A stretch of 64,000 nt of DNA from Nitzschia sp. DOCU1 (GCA_951394045.1 OX595985.1:4154001-4218000), one strand, 5' to 3'. Shown: positions 19,884 through 30,900, numbered from the stretch's first letter. Program-made: numbers and translations. The notes: generated by a model from the letters alone, not told the origin.

Positions 19884-20048
19884 CATTAAATCTAGCAAGG
19901 AGTGGCGGACGATTCAAGCACAAACACACATACGATGGATGGTGATTCAACAATTGGACGAAACAAAATTGTGACCTTACTTTATATCGCGGGCATTTCC
20001 AGTCCCGCCTGAGTCCCTAATCTTGGCGACTATCACGGGGAATTAACG
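19884..20048 (-). repeat. Copia C 5' LTR
   Basis: 165 bp, identical by eye to the left LTR. It is followed by ATGG, then gypsy B1 pol resumes. Confidence 0.92.
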
Positions 20049-20222
20049 ATGGTCCGTAATGAACAATCCCGTAAGTATGGGACGAATCCTTATAGCGGTC
20101 CGTATGAGATCGTGCACATTAATGACAATGGCTCTATTCGCATCAGAAAAGGAGCGGTGCAACAAACATACAATATCCGGAATCTGCATCCGTATGAGGA
20201 ACGTGATGCTGCTGACGAGTGA
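20049..20222 (+). pseudogene. pol: Gypsy B1 Pol C-terminal end
   Basis: Encodes VRNEQSRKYGTNPYSGPYE to ERDAADE and TGA. It is the C-terminal tail of integrase seen intact in B2, cut off here by copia C. Confidence 0.88.
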
Positions 20223-20237
20223 GCTCTTAGAAGCCCT

Positions 20238-20252
20238 TGTCATGGGGGCGCA
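20238..20252 (+). other. Polypurine tract of gypsy B1
   Basis: TGTCATGGGGGCGCA directly before the 3' LTR. Gypsy H has GTCATGGGGGCGGG in the same place. Confidence 0.65.
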
Positions 20253-20709
20253 TGCAGTACACTAGAATACCCCTCTAGATCTAACAAGAAGTTAGAACGT
20301 TAGAATGTTGTAACATTGGAATGTTAGAATGTTCGAACGATGAGTACACACAATGGCCTACGTGTAGTACCAACATACCTCAGATACATACCTGGCTGAC
20401 GTCGACTTGGTCGAACGTCTGTGGACGCACGGACGGACGGGCAAGGCCGGCGCGGCTGACGAGCAATGACGACGACAACGGCGAGCGCGGCGAGCCGTCG
20501 ACGTCTACTACTGGAATAGAACTTCCAACGGTATCTAGCTATGGACCTTGAAGAGATTCGAGAAGCTAGATCGGTGGGAGTTGTATCCAACGCATGTAGG
20601 ATGCGTTGAGGAAAGACCCTGGTGGTCTAGGAGCGATAGAATCAGCGATAACTTAGATCTCACAATTATTTCCACTACAACTTTTTCATCGTACTTTCAG
20701 CGTAGTGCA
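20253..20709 (+). repeat. Gypsy B1 3' LTR
   Basis: 457 bp, same ends as the 5' LTR, with three visible differences. The octamer array lies at 20292-20339. It is followed by CGCC and copia A gag. Confidence 0.92.
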
Positions 20710-20713
20710 CGCC

Positions 20714-22099
20714 GTCGGCATCATCACCCTTGGAGGAGGATCTCTTCTTGTCTTTAGCCGTGCCTTTGCATTCGGAGGGCTTGTGGCAGCGCCAGCGACC
20801 GTCGCATTTGCCTCCAGTAGCTACGCCGCACCAGTACCAATCCTTTCCATTGTGCTGCTTGGCTTTCTTGAGTTCGTCCTTCTTGGGTTCTTCGTTGTCG
20901 GCGAGCCACTTAGGGCGCTTGTCGGTCTTCAAGGAGTACTTCCCGTTCTTCTTAACTGCGGGCTTCGGGGATTCCTTTGCCTTCTGCTTTTTGTTCCCGC
21001 CTTCGCGGTTCTTCTTCAGCATCTTGCTCAATTTGGCCTGCATAGCCATGATTTGTTCAACCTCAGGGTTCTGGGCCTCCCAGATTTCCTTATCTTTTCG
21101 TATTTTGTACCTCGTAGCTGCGAGGTCCATTAAGAGTTCGGGTGTCATCGGCTTCCCTTCTTCCCAGTCACTTTGTTTGTCGCCAATATAGCGAACGAAC
21201 TCCCTGTCCGAGCATGCCAAATAGCCCTTAAATAAGTGCGATAAGAGGTCGCTGGACGTCTCGCCACGTGCGTTCAGTCCCTCGACCATCGTCTGGACAT
21301 ATGTGTTGAACTTGAGGATGTCGTTTCCGACCTGAGTGATGTAATCGTCGAGGTTCGAGAGCTTGGTTCGAATCATGCCGGTGGTGGCGTTTGAGTCTAA
21401 GTAGGACTCTCGGATGAGAATCTTGAGGAACACAATTCCTGATGGGAGAAGGGCGCAGTCTTCAGTCCTCTGAAACATATAGAGGTCCTGGTATTGATTG
21501 ACCTTCGCCTTCGCGCTTGTGCTCAGTAAGATTCGGTCGTCCTGTGCCTTGCGCGTCTTTGTGGTCACAAAGAGTTCAGCAACGTCCCTCACTCGGTTCA
21601 AGGTGATTTGACCATAATCCTTGAGGATGTTGAGAGGGCTTTGGTTCAAACCAGGTCGCATCCATAGTATCCCGTCGTTGCGATCCCATCCGAACTCGTT
21701 CGCTCGTTCACCCAGCAACTTCATAAACTGCTGGAAGCCTTCGGGGGTTCCATCGTAGAGCTCTTCATGGAGCTTCTTCGTTGCGTCCCTGTAGTGATGG
21801 TAGTCTTCCTTCTTGATGTAGTCAAGTAGCCTCGCCGGTTGGTAGGTTCCCGGTGTAAGGCTGAACCCTGCCCACGAATCCATAACTTCTTCGTCGAGGG
21901 GGTTTTCGACCTCCGACTCCTCGGACTGCTTTGTTTCTTCCGACTCGTTCGGCTCCTCCGACTCCTTCGATTCTTCGACTCCTCCGCGTCGTACCGCAGG
22001 CGGCGGTGGCGGGGGGTCATCTGGAGCGGGAGCTCCTTGTCCTTGGGCTGCGGCTCGACCTCGCCTTTGAGCCTGGCGGTTGCTTGAGCGACTGGCCAT
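20714..22099 (-). pseudogene. gag: Copia A Gag (copy 1), C-terminus cut off by gypsy B1
   Basis: 462 residues from the ATG at 22099 remain. The N-terminus has a Pro run and Glu/Ser-rich repeats (EESKESEEPNESEE). The middle is a helical Gag domain (SFTLTPG-like start, ANEFGWDRNDG, ATTGMIRTKL). Near the C-terminus is a Cys/His cluster WCGVATGGKCDGRWRCHKPSEC (C-x7-C-x5-C-H-x4-C), a variant zinc knuckle shared with copia F Gag. The present frame runs past the insertion into LTR sequence, adding a spurious tail and stopping at 20675. The genuine tail is at 8404-8559. Confidence 0.85.
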
Positions 22100-22124
22100 G
22101 GTGGATGTTGATTTAGTTGCGTTA

Positions 22125-22138
22125 GCGCAGAGGAAGCG
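22125..22138 (-). other. Primer-binding site of copia A (initiator tRNA-Met internal segment)
   Basis: The plus strand reads GCGCAGAGGAAGCG(TG), which matches the D-arm/anticodon-stem part of eukaryotic initiator tRNA-Met (GGCGCAGNGGAAGCGTG). The element RNA would therefore pair with an internal 5'-half segment of that tRNA, as Drosophila copia does with a tRNA fragment. The same 14 bases occur next to the copia F LTR (57771-57784) and in copy 2 (33285-33298). Confidence 0.7.
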
Positions 22139-22454
22139 TGTTAAAATAACCGGTTCGTAAACAGGTTATGGGCTTGCTTTTAGAACGTTTGGTTCTTAGT
22201 ATTATGAGCTCGTTTGAGCATCTACTTTCTAATCTTGCGATCTTTCGATCGTGCATTTTCTGATCTTGCGGAAGCTAGTCTGAGTCTTGACGGAAGTCTT
22301 TACAATCTTGTCGCTTCCGCAAGACTAGCTCTCTTCCGGATCCTCTAGTCGTTCTGCGAATAGTACTGAGTCGTGAGACCCAGTCGATTCGAGTCACTAG
22401 TTGACTCGTCCGAATGGCCTTCAAACCATTCATTCGAATCGACGTAATCGAACA
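22139..22454 (-). repeat. Copia A 5' LTR (copy 1)
   Basis: About 316 bp. The sense strand begins TGTTCGATTACGTC and ends TTTTAACA. The start is shared with the copia F LTR, which fixes the boundary. To the right it abuts a truncated LTR of copia E. Confidence 0.75.
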
Positions 22455-22565
22455 CAAGAGTAATAAAGGTCATTGCAACAAAATATTATGGCATTACAGC
22501 ACGGGATACGGACACCCGGCTTGACTAACTTGACTACAAGCTGCCACTCCTTCGGGGAAATAACG
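22455..22565 (-). repeat. Copia E 3' LTR, truncated by copia A (copy 1)
   Basis: The sense strand starts CGTTATTTCCCC, like the copia C LTR (CGTTAATTCCCC), and is preceded by the polypurine tract CGAGGGGAC. Only 111 bp remain before the copia A LTR. Confidence 0.65.
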
Positions 22566-22760
22566 GTCCCCTCGTTGGGAGACGGAGCTACTAGGGATCC
22601 GATCACATCGCACCATCCTCGTCCAAGACCATGACCATCAACCTCCAGTAGGACCACCATCATCATCATTATAATCGACCGAGGTACCTGCCCCATCGCA
22701 GGACGTCCGACACAAACAGCCAACAAGGTTTGGCCATCCCCTCGACGAGTCGGACGCGAA
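22566..22760 (-). other. Copia E 3' untranslated region (copy 1)
   Basis: 195 bases from the RNase H stop to the LTR. They include the polypurine tract and no ORF of note. Confidence 0.55.
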
Positions 22761-24062
22761 CTAGAACAATACCTGTCTAGCAAGCTCCTTTCGCTCCGCC
22801 CCATTTTGTATCTTGGTAAGCATGTTGGCCAGGTTCGCCTTGGTATTGACATAGCCGATGCGAAGTATATCAGCCGCAGCCTTCGACCGCACGTAATGGT
22901 ACGCAATCGAATTCGACTTTTTCTTCAACGTCGACTCGGTCACGCTTGTATTGCAAACAACCGACATATTATCCACGAGAACATGGGCATACCCATCAAT
23001 TGGCACACCCAGCATTCGTAGTTTGTAGCGTAGGGCTTCCAAGAGCTCAACGCCTGTCTTCAAAGCCATAAACTCCGAGCCAAAAGAGCTCGTTTCAATA
23101 GAATTTTGTTTCTTCGAATACCAAACAATTGGGGCACGATTAACCCAAATTAATACACCTGTTCTTGATTGACGAGTAATAACGTTAGCGGCATGGGAAG
23201 CATCAACAAACATGACAATTACCACGGGTTTTCCAAGGGGAGTTGGCGCATCAGGCGGCCAATCATCACTCGCCCAGGGATAAAATTCTTTCCATTCATG
23301 CTTGGGCAAATCCGGTAAGTGGTCCGGATACCCATCATCCATGACAAGGTTAGATCGCTCATGATTATTCAAATATGCGAAAACGTGGAGGGCTGCCTTC
23401 AGATGACCATCCCTCGGACAGGCATTGTACGCAGCCAGCATCGATGTCTCAGCACAAATGTCAATCCGACCGAGCTCCACAATCCAACGCAAAATTCCGA
23501 CACACTGCATATAAAAAGTAGCGCCTTCATCATTGAGTAGCGGGGTAACATCCAATTCCGGCTTGTAACCTGAAGGAAATGGTGCGCTTGCCCCAGATTT
23601 TAATTCCAGTTCCATCTGCGCGAGCCTCGATTTAATCACACGAATTGACTCCTTGATGTAGTCCCCCGAACCAATCGCCCATTTCGGTTGAGGGTCACCA
23701 TCGATCCAAAACTTTGAAATTGTTGCACCAAGATATCGCGTAGGCTCTCCAACCGAGTCCTCTTTCAGCAAGAAACGCTTGTTGAGATCATCAAGAATAG
23801 ATTTTGGGTCCATACTTATCGCGAGCAAATCATCCGTGTAGACCAACAGATACTCATAATATTTTTCACCATTCGGCTTGACGGCCTCTCGGAACCAAAC
23901 ATCCATATCAGCACGGCATGGAGTGAACCCCAATTCCTCTCGAAGAGTCTTGGCGCAGTAACTTCTCCATGAAAATCCTGCAGATTTTAATCCATAGAGT
24001 GCCTTTACTATCACAGCCGTCTTGCCTTGTAGTGCTCCGAACTCAGGTCCAAGTATAGTGTG
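22761..24062 (-). pseudogene. pol: Copia E RT and RNase H, 3' part (duplicate copy 1)
   Basis: Encodes the second half of copia E RT from ILGPEFGALQGK (24062) through YLLVYTDDLLAIS (Y-T-D-D) and RNase H (MFVDASHAANV, SFGSEFMAL, RSKAAADILR) to the stop at 22761. It is cut at its 5' side by the copia D LTR. In copy 2 the matching segment (33921-35222) connects across D to the rest of E. Here the rest is missing because the duplication ends inside D. Confidence 0.88.
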
Positions 24063-24193
24063 TGTCAGGATGAAAAACTATACTATCATTATCTCTATCG
24101 TCATTGGGGAGATGGATGGATGTGAGAGGCTCGGGGAAGGATGATGTGCAACGTCAGTTGACCCTGGAAGTAGTCCAGTGAGTCAATCCTGAC
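24063..24193 (-). repeat. Copia D 3' LTR (copy 1)
   Basis: About 130 bp, TGTCAGGATG ... AATCCTGAC, with perfect 8-bp inverted ends GTCAGGAT/ATCCTGAC. It is repeated at 35223-35353 and, as the 5' LTR, at 42739-42869. The target duplication GTGTG lies just left (24058-24062). The polypurine tract is sense GAGGAGGAGG at 24194-24203. Confidence 0.8.
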
Positions 24194-24265
24194 CTCCTCC
24201 TCGACTGTCTGATGTAACATCGCCTGACACTCTGCCTCCTCCCAAACTCGGAAAAAGGAACTGTG

Positions 24266-25622
24266 TTAATACATAAATCCATCGACAAGCGGTCTGAAAA
24301 GATTGGGGCCCAATGCCTTGGTACAAATGTCTGCAAGGTTTTGGGTGGACGGAAGCCAGTAGGAATTCACAATCTTTGCAGCAATCGCTTCGCGGACGAA
24401 GTGATAGGAGATAGCGACATGCTTCTTCTTAAGTTCGCCTGCTGCCTCGGAAGAGCTCTGGAAAACACTGCGGTTGTTTCCAAACAAGTTGGTGGGTTTG
24501 TGAACTGGGACACCAAGGCAACGTAACATGTACCGCAATGCCATTGCTTCTTCGACTGCAACACGCTGCGCCATGAATTCCGCCGTGTAAGTGCTGGTAG
24601 CGATGCACCCTTGCCGGCGGCTGAGCCATACTACGGGCGTTTTACCAACGAAAGCAATGAGACCGGTGATCGAGCGACGGGTTGTTTGATCATGAGCATG
24701 ATCGGCATCGTAAAAGATGGTCGTCTCCAATTCCCTACCCACGGCTAGGGGAAATCTCTCATCGAGCTCCTCCTTTGCCCCAGGGTAATCTTCCAAGAAA
24801 TCTTCATGAAAGGACGGATCTGGCTTTTTGTTGGTCCACTCAATGGGGTCGGAGTCAACCAGGATGCGTCGGTTGGGAAATGCTTTCAGGTAGCCAAAGA
24901 GGTGTAGTGCTAGCTCAAGGTGGCCCTGGCGGGGAGTAGCGTTAAAGCGGCTCAGTGAGGACGTGGCAAAATTAAGATCAGGGCGGCCGATAGTCACTGC
25001 CCATTGTGCCATGCCAATTAAGGCTTGGTATTGGCGGCGACCATTTTGGTCAAGAAGCGGGGTCGTATCTAATTCTGGGTGGATACCATCGGGAAGTGGT
25101 GTTTTATGTGGTCGCAGTACGTAGCCTTCAGGAAAATCGTGTTCGATGCGGCGAATACACTCTTTTGCATACGTTTGGCAGCCAAGAATCCACTTCTTAG
25201 CATCATGCTCGAAGCGGTTGTAATTCAAACCCAGATAATAATCCGGAGCTCCACTCTCTTTGAGCATGAAGGCGCCAGCAATTTGATCCAACCAACGCTG
25301 TGGATCGGCTGCGGCGACTTTAAAATCATCGACATGGGTACAAATATAATCGTATCCGGATTCATCCTCACGGAGGCGCATCCAAACATCACGATCGTAC
25401 CGTGTTGCCGAGAAACCCATTGTTCTCAAAAAATCTGAAAACGTATTTCTGAAGGCCCTACTACTGGTCCGTAGGCCATAGAGAGCTTTATTCAGAGTAA
25501 CAACGGCCTCGGATTTTTCGCCAAATTCAGGAGTGGCAACACTCCATACTTTTTCCAAACATTTGGCGGTTATGAATGCGTTGCCAATGTCGCCATGCAG
25601 GATCGTCAGGCCGTCTCTGTGG
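24266..25622 (-). pseudogene. pol: Copia D RT and RNase H fragment (duplicate copy 1)
   Basis: Encodes copia D Pol from HRDGLTILHGDIGNAF to FRPLVDGFMY, with the RT box THVDDFKVA (H-V-D-D) and RNase H (IFYDADHAHDQTTR, TAEFMAQRVA). It is truncated at 25622, where the sequence jumps to a copia A fragment. That point is the tandem-duplication junction. One base differs from copy 2 in the VVWLSRR/IVWLSRR codon. Confidence 0.88.
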
Positions 25623-26265
25623 ACGTTCACTCGAATCCTTTCTCCCTCTGAATTTGTCTTCGTATCAGAGAGAACCTGTTCGACACATAGTTGTCTTGAT
25701 CCATGCCATGGAGGTGGTCGGCACCACCATCGTGTCTTGTCGTTAGTAGTCAGTGTCCCTTCCCTTAGTAAGGTAGCTACCTTGATCGCCTGTTGATGCC
25801 ACCTCCTCCTAGCACATCTTGCTTGTACTCATGCCAAGTCGTTTCCCATGGAGTCCATCGCTGACTCCACTGAGTGAGCATAGCTATGAGCAGAACTTGC
25901 ATCGCCCGTAGGCGACTCCACCTTCTTGCCTTCGGTACGTAGGTATGTGCATACCCATGCCTCGGGCTTGTCGTCGCGTCTTGCATCGTCGGGGTTAGGC
26001 CCAACATGATAACAAATAAGGTCACGAGTATACACAGAATAATCCGTGTTAAATACATTACGTGTACCTTCATGTAGTTCCATGCATTAGAGAGCCCAAC
26101 CCGTCCCCGTCAGACATCAGCCGACTCGGACATTTCGTCGTCGTCGTAGTCGTAGTCGCTCGTATCGTAACCATCGTCCTTGTAGCCACCTTGCAACTTG
26201 GCTCTCGCCTCGTTGATGGTGATTGCTTTCGGATTGATCCTGGTCTTCTTAGTCGGTTTGTCACC
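25623..26265 (-). pseudogene. Copia A fragment: Pol N-terminus and Gag C-terminus (copy 2)
   Basis: Duplicate of 7917-8559. It carries the gag tail, the UGA-CGG boundary (26110-26112), the hydrophobic Pol start (ORF at 25777-26073) and the same frame change. Several single-base differences from copy 1 are C/T or G/A transitions. The base before gypsy B2 reads CACC where copy 1 has CGCC. Confidence 0.82.
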
Positions 26266-26722
26266 TGCAGTACACTAGAATACCCCTCTAGATCTAACAA
26301 GTAGTTAGAACGTTAGAATGTTGTAACATTGGAATGTTAGAATGTTCGAACGATGAGTACACACAATGGCCTACGTGTAGTACCAACATACCTCAGATAC
26401 ATACCTGGCTGACGTCGACTTGGTCGAACGTCTGTGGACGCACGGACGGACGGGCAAGGCCGGCGCGGCTGACAAGCAATGATGACGACAACGGCGAGCG
26501 CGGCGAGCCGTCGACGTCTACTACTGGAATAGAACTTCCAACGGTATCTAGCTATGGACCTTGAAGAGATTCGAGAAGCTAGATCGGTGGGAGTTGTATC
26601 CAACGCATGTAGGATGCGTTGAGGAAAGACCCTGGTGGTCTAGGAGCGATAGAATCAGCGATAACTTAGATCTCACAATTATTTCCACTACAACTTTTTC
26701 ATCGTACTTTCAGCGTAGTGCA
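26266..26722 (+). repeat. Gypsy B2 5' LTR
   Basis: 457 bp, TG...CA. The octamer array is at 26305-26352. Apparently identical to the B1 5' LTR. Confidence 0.92.
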
Positions 26723-26740
26723 CAGTGTTAACACTCCACG
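26723..26740 (+). other. Putative primer-binding site of gypsy B2
   Basis: CAGTGTTAACACTCCACG directly after the LTR, as in B1 and (from the second base) gypsy H. Confidence 0.5.
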
Positions 26741-26759
26741 TTACACGCGTGAGCTAAAG

Positions 26760-27944
26760 ATGAAGATTGCAAACAGCATCCCGAAGAAGACCGCTGCCGA
26801 GAAGCAGGGCTTCAAATCAGCACCGGTCAGTATCGAAAGACCCGAGCCAAAGGAGCTCAAAGATGGGGCGTACAGTCAATACGACTTGCGCATTGACCCA
26901 AAAGATAAAAAGTCGTTGACGCGACGCGTCAAACAACCGCATTTCACGGACGGAACGCCCGAAGAGTGGTTCCTTTTCCTTATCGGACTTAAGGATGTGA
27001 TCGCGGGTCAGGACTTGACTACGGGACCTCAGAAATTTGCGTTAACACGCAATTTGCTGAAAGGCCAGGTATTGGCCGCGTTCAACGCGAAGGCCTCAGA
27101 ACTCGAAGCCGAAACTCCTGAGAGTTTTGAGAAAAGTTTGCACGCGGTTACGGCGTATGTCCTCCCAAAACGCGCAGTGCAACTTCAAAAGCGCTATATG
27201 CGTCGGATCTGCCGAAAGCCCCCGACGATGACAATGAAGGCGTATGTGGCTCGGCTCCGCGAGCTAAACGATTACCTCGCGCTATTCGACGAGAAAGGCG
27301 AGAAAAACAAAATTCCCGACGACGAGCTCATGGAGAATTGCGAGTTTGGAATCCCCGCCAAGTGGCGCAAAGAGATGATCCTACAGGGATTCGAGCCCGT
27401 GGACCACACGGTTCAAGACTTTGTGGACTTCTGCGAACGGCTGGAAGCTACTGAGGAGATCAATGAAGCCCTCAGCAAGAAGGCAGACAACAACGGCAAG
27501 TCGAATGACGAAAAACCCTCGAAGAGGAAGCGCGGAGGCCCGAGAGCGGGAACCGACGGTAAGGCCAAGTATGATTGTCTTTATCATGGCGCTAACAACA
27601 CCCATGCTACCCATGATTGCCTTATTTTGAAGGATCAAGCAAAGAAGATGGCGGCTGCCCATTCGAACGTCGCAGGTCGTTTCAAAAAGGCCCGCTTCGA
27701 AAACAAAACTTGGCGCCGCAGCGACAGCGATGGCGATGGCGAAAAGAAAAAGAAAACAGGCGAGCTTCATGCCTACATCAAGTCGATGGTCGAGAACGCG
27801 GTCAAACAATCCGCAAAGAAACGCAAGGCCGAAGATCCTCCCTCGATGGATAATTTCAATTACGATATGGATGATCTCGACGGTATCGACTTCGACAAAC
27901 TCAGCGTCAGCGACGGCAGCGACAGCGACACCGAAATGGATTGA
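26760..27944 (+). CDS. gag: Gypsy B2 Gag
   Basis: 394 residues from ATG 26760, identical in translation to B1 Gag. Helical Gag core, C-x2-H-x5-H-x4-C zinc-knuckle-like motif (CLYHGANNTHATHDC), basic then acidic tail. It ends in TGA at 27942-27944, with Pol continuing in the same frame. Confidence 0.92.
   Translation: MKIANSIPKKTAAEKQGFKSAPVSIERPEPKELKDGAYSQYDLRIDPKDKKSLTRRVKQPHFTDGTPEEWFLFLIGLKDVIAGQDLTTGPQKFALTRNLLKGQVLAAFNAKASELEAETPESFEKSLHAVTAYVLPKRAVQLQKRYMRRICRKPPTMTMKAYVARLRELNDYLALFDEKGEKNKIPDDELMENCEFGIPAKWRKEMILQGFEPVDHTVQDFVDFCERLEATEEINEALSKKADNNGKSNDEKPSKRKRGGPRAGTDGKAKYDCLYHGANNTHATHDCLILKDQAKKMAAAHSNVAGRFKKARFENKTWRRSDSDGDGEKKKKTGELHAYIKSMVENAVKQSAKKRKAEDPPSMDNFNYDMDDLDGIDFDKLSVSDGSDSDTEMD
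27942..27944 (+). promoter_or_regulatory. In-frame UGA between gypsy B2 gag and pol (readthrough candidate)
   Basis: GAT TGA CGA TGT GAG CCG GTG ACT, as in B1. Pol has no start codon of its own at a suitable place (first ATG about 30 codons in), so Pol is most simply made by readthrough of UGA. Confidence 0.7.
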
Positions 27945-30900
27945 CGATGTGAGCCGGTGACTACGTGTGAATATGAATACAACAGTAATAATAGTGGTGA
28001 ATTGAACGATTACACTAGTTTTATCCAAAGGGACGATGTCCAACAGATGGAATCATTTTACAATAGCGATAGCGTTACAAGCGCAACACAAAATTCGCAA
28101 AAATCACACGCAAGTCGAAATTTCGTTAAACCAACGAAATCTCGAAGTTTCAGCTCTCTTGACGCATGTCTGGCGGAAGCACAGCGCGAGCGCGAGCTTT
28201 ACTTATTGAACACGATTCGAGGTAGTCGAACTGTAGGCTCAAACAAACGACAAAAATCCAGTCATCTAGTACCGATCACGTTTGCACGTGTTAACCAACG
28301 CGGCGGACGTCGACAACAAGTAGTAACCGTCAAAGCACTTCTTGACTCTGGCGGTAGTGGCTGTCTCTGGAAGAAGAGCAGTGCTAGCAAACTAAAAATA
28401 AAGACCCAAAAAGCGACTACTGTATTCACAACTATGAGCGGTAGTTATAAGTGTACTGAACGCGTGACCACGCAACTCAGTCTACCGGAACTACACGATG
28501 ATCGATTGATCGAGTGGGACTTTCACCTAGCAGATGATCTAGGTAACTACGACATGATTATAGGCAGAGACCTCATGCAAGAGCTAGGTCTAGTGATCGA
28601 CTTCAAGGCTATGGAAGTAGAATGGGACGATGCACGTATGCCAATGAAAGAAATAGATGCGACGACGGCGACGTCGTATCATGTACATGAACGCGGACAC
28701 GTCGACGAGATGTCGGACCGCGTCAAGGAAATTCTCGACGCCAAGTACGAGAAAGCCGATGCACGTAGCATTGCTAGAGAGCAAGCTCACCTTAGAAAGG
28801 ATGAGCAGAGTAAGCTAGAACAGCTACTAGCAAAATACCAGACTCTATTCGACGGTACCCTCGGCCGATGGCGTGGGGCCCCCTATGACATTGAACTAGT
28901 AGAAGGTGCCAAGCCGTACCATGCTAGAGCGTACCCTGTACCGAAAGCGTACGAGCGTACCCTGCGCGATGAAGTCGAACGACTCTGTCAAGTCGGAGTA
29001 CTCAAAAAGGTGAACCGCTCCGAATGGGGTGCGCCCACCTTTATCATCCCCAAAAAGGATGGAACAGTTCGATTCATCAACGACTTCAGAGAGTTGAACA
29101 AACGGATTAAACGCAAGCCGTATCCAATCCCGAAGATTCAGGACTTACTGATGAAGCTAGAAGGCTTTCAGTACGCGACGAGTCTCGACCTCAACATGGG
29201 TTACTACCACATAGAGTTAAGCCCAGACAGTAAGAAGCTATGTACTATCGTACTCCCTTGGGGTAAGTACGAAATGCAACGCTTGCCGATGGGGCTCTCG
29301 AATAGTCCCGACATTTTCCAAGAGAAAATGGGCACCCTCTTTGAGGATCTAGAGTACGTACGAGTGTACATCGACGATCTACTAGAACTAACTACAGGCG
29401 ATTTTGATGACCACCTAGAGAAACTAGAAGTCATTTTCAAACGTCTAAAAGACACCGGTCTTAAGGTGAACGCCCGAAAGTCGTTCTTCGCCCGTGGCGA
29501 ACTAGAATACCTTGGGTACTGGATAACGCGAGACGGAATCCAACCAGTCGCAAAGAAAGTAGAGGCTATTCACGCTATGAAAGCACCTACCAATAAACGC
29601 GAGCTACGTAAGTTCATAGGCGTAGTTAACTACTACCGCGACATGTGGATTCGTCGCTCTGAAGTTTTAGCCCCTCTGAGTGCGCTAACTTCTAAAGAAG
29701 CCAAATGGCAATGGGGTCCGGTCGAGCAGAATGCCTTCGACACGATGAAACGAATTATAAGTAAGCAGACACTACTAACATACCCCGATTTCAACATACC
29801 ATTCGAAATACACACCGATGCTAGTCATACTCAGCTAGGTGCAGTGTTATCGCAACGCGGGAAACCGATTGCGTTCTATAGTCGAAAGCTGAACCCAGCG
29901 CAAACGCGCTATACTACGACGGAACGAGAGCTTTTAGCTATCGTCGAAACACTTAAGGAATTTCGCAATATCCTTTTGGGACAGCGAATCAGAGTCTTCA
30001 CAGACCATAAAAATCTTACGTATAAAGAATTTAACACGGAGCGCGTCATGCGTTGGCGCCTCTTAATCGAGGAGTTTGGCCCCGAACTCGTCTATATCAA
30101 GGGCGAACACAACGTCGTTGCGGATGCGCTTAGTCGACTCGATCTCGACGATAGAGCTTTCCCCGAATCTCACTTAAATGAGTTTTTGGCGGGCGACGAA
30201 TTACCACGCGATGCATTCCCCCTAACTTACAAGAACATAGCGCGCATGCAGAATGCCGACCGCGCCTTATTATCTAAAGTACGTACAAACCCGCGATATT
30301 CAGTCAAAGTCTATCGTGGGGGCGGAAAGAAGCGAGAACTAATAGTACGCGAGGACAAGATTGTTCTCCCAACGAGTCTCCAGAAGCAGTGCGTCAAGTG
30401 GTATCACGAGATGCTCTGTCACCCAGGAGAAACGCGTACCGAACAAACGATTCGACAACACTTCTACTGGAAGAACATCCGCGGCGATGTCGAGCGGATC
30501 TGCAAGTCCTGTCCGACCTGTCAGCTGACAAAGCGAAAGACAATCAAGTACGGGCATCTTCCACCCAAGGCGGCAGAAATAGACCCTTGGGATACGCTAT
30601 GTGTCGACCTGATAGGTCCATATAAGATAAAACAACTAGGTAGTAAGAAGACACTACAACTATGGTGTCTCACGATGATAGATCCCGCAACCGGATGGTT
30701 CGAGATGGTACGTATAGCAAATAAAGAAGCCTTTTCGATAGCCAGTGCGGCCGAAATGGCGTGGTTTACGAGATATCCGTGGCCACAAAAGATTATTTAT
30801 GACCGCGGAACTGAATTCATGGGAGAATTCCGAAGAATGGTGCGCGAAGACTACGGCATAATGACCAAGCCAATCACAGCGCGAAACCCGCAGGCTAATT

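Larger units (their letters stand above)
13504..20048 (-). mobile_element. Copia C: young, apparently complete Ty1/copia retrotransposon
   Basis: 6545 bp, inserted in gypsy B1 pol. LTRs of 165 bp (13504-13668 and 19884-20048) look identical base for base, so insertion is recent. In sense orientation the LTR begins CGTTAATTCC and ends TTTAATG, not TG...CA. The polypurine tract is TTGAGGGGAC just inside the 3' LTR (left). Gag (17904-19397) and Pol (13824-17903) share a frame, separated by TGA CTA G. Pol has copia order, with integrase before RT. No internal stop is seen in either gene. The insertion is absent from duplicate copy B2, so it postdates the tandem duplication. Confidence 0.93.
8560..20709 (+). 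mobile_element. Gypsy B1: Ty3/gypsy retrotransposon interrupted by copia C
   Basis: 457-bp LTRs at 8560-9016 and 20253-20709 begin TGCAGTACACT and end GTAGTGCA. The 4-bp duplication CGCC flanks it (8556-8559 and 20710-20713) inside copia A gag. The internal order is PBS-like site, gag, in-frame TGA, pol (protease, RT, RNase H, integrase), polypurine tract. This is the gypsy order, with integrase after RNase H. Copia C (13504-20048) splits pol near its end. The two LTRs differ at three positions that I can see. Confidence 0.93.
1..22454 (-). mobile_element. Copia A: Ty1/copia retrotransposon, broken by LINE L and gypsy B1
   Basis: Minus-strand copia element whose parts lie at 20714-22454 (gag and 5' LTR), 5441-8559 (gag end, protease, integrase, start of RT) and 1-716 (RT core). 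Its 3' end is off the left edge. Conceptual removal of LINE L (717-5420) and gypsy B1 (8560-20709) restores continuous reading at both junctions. This is shown by the 20-bp and 4-bp target duplications and by alignment with the related copia F. The Pol copy is decayed, with two in-frame TGA stops and a frameshift near 8070-8125. The right LTR abuts a truncated LTR of copia E, so A inserted there. Confidence 0.88.
7917..25622 (+). repeat. Tandem duplication, copy 1 (contains copia C)
   Basis: Matches 25623-36782 almost base for base once copia C and its ATGG duplication (6549 bp) are removed: 11157 versus 11160 bp. The difference is one 3-bp indel in gypsy B pol. The offset is 17706 before copia C and 11160 after it. 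Confidence 0.92.

Noticed and set aside
20675..20713. C-terminal tail of the A Gag ORF (VHYAESTMKKL)
   Set aside because: These residues come from the gypsy B LTR on the opposite strand; the true Gag tail is at 8404-8559.
22125..22140. A tRNA-iMet gene at the copia A leader
   Set aside because: Only the D-arm segment matches and the rest of a tRNA is absent; it fits a primer-binding site instead.
24063..24193. A MITE with 8-bp inverted ends
   Set aside because: The same 130-bp sequence flanks copia D on both sides with a GTGTG duplication, so it is an LTR.
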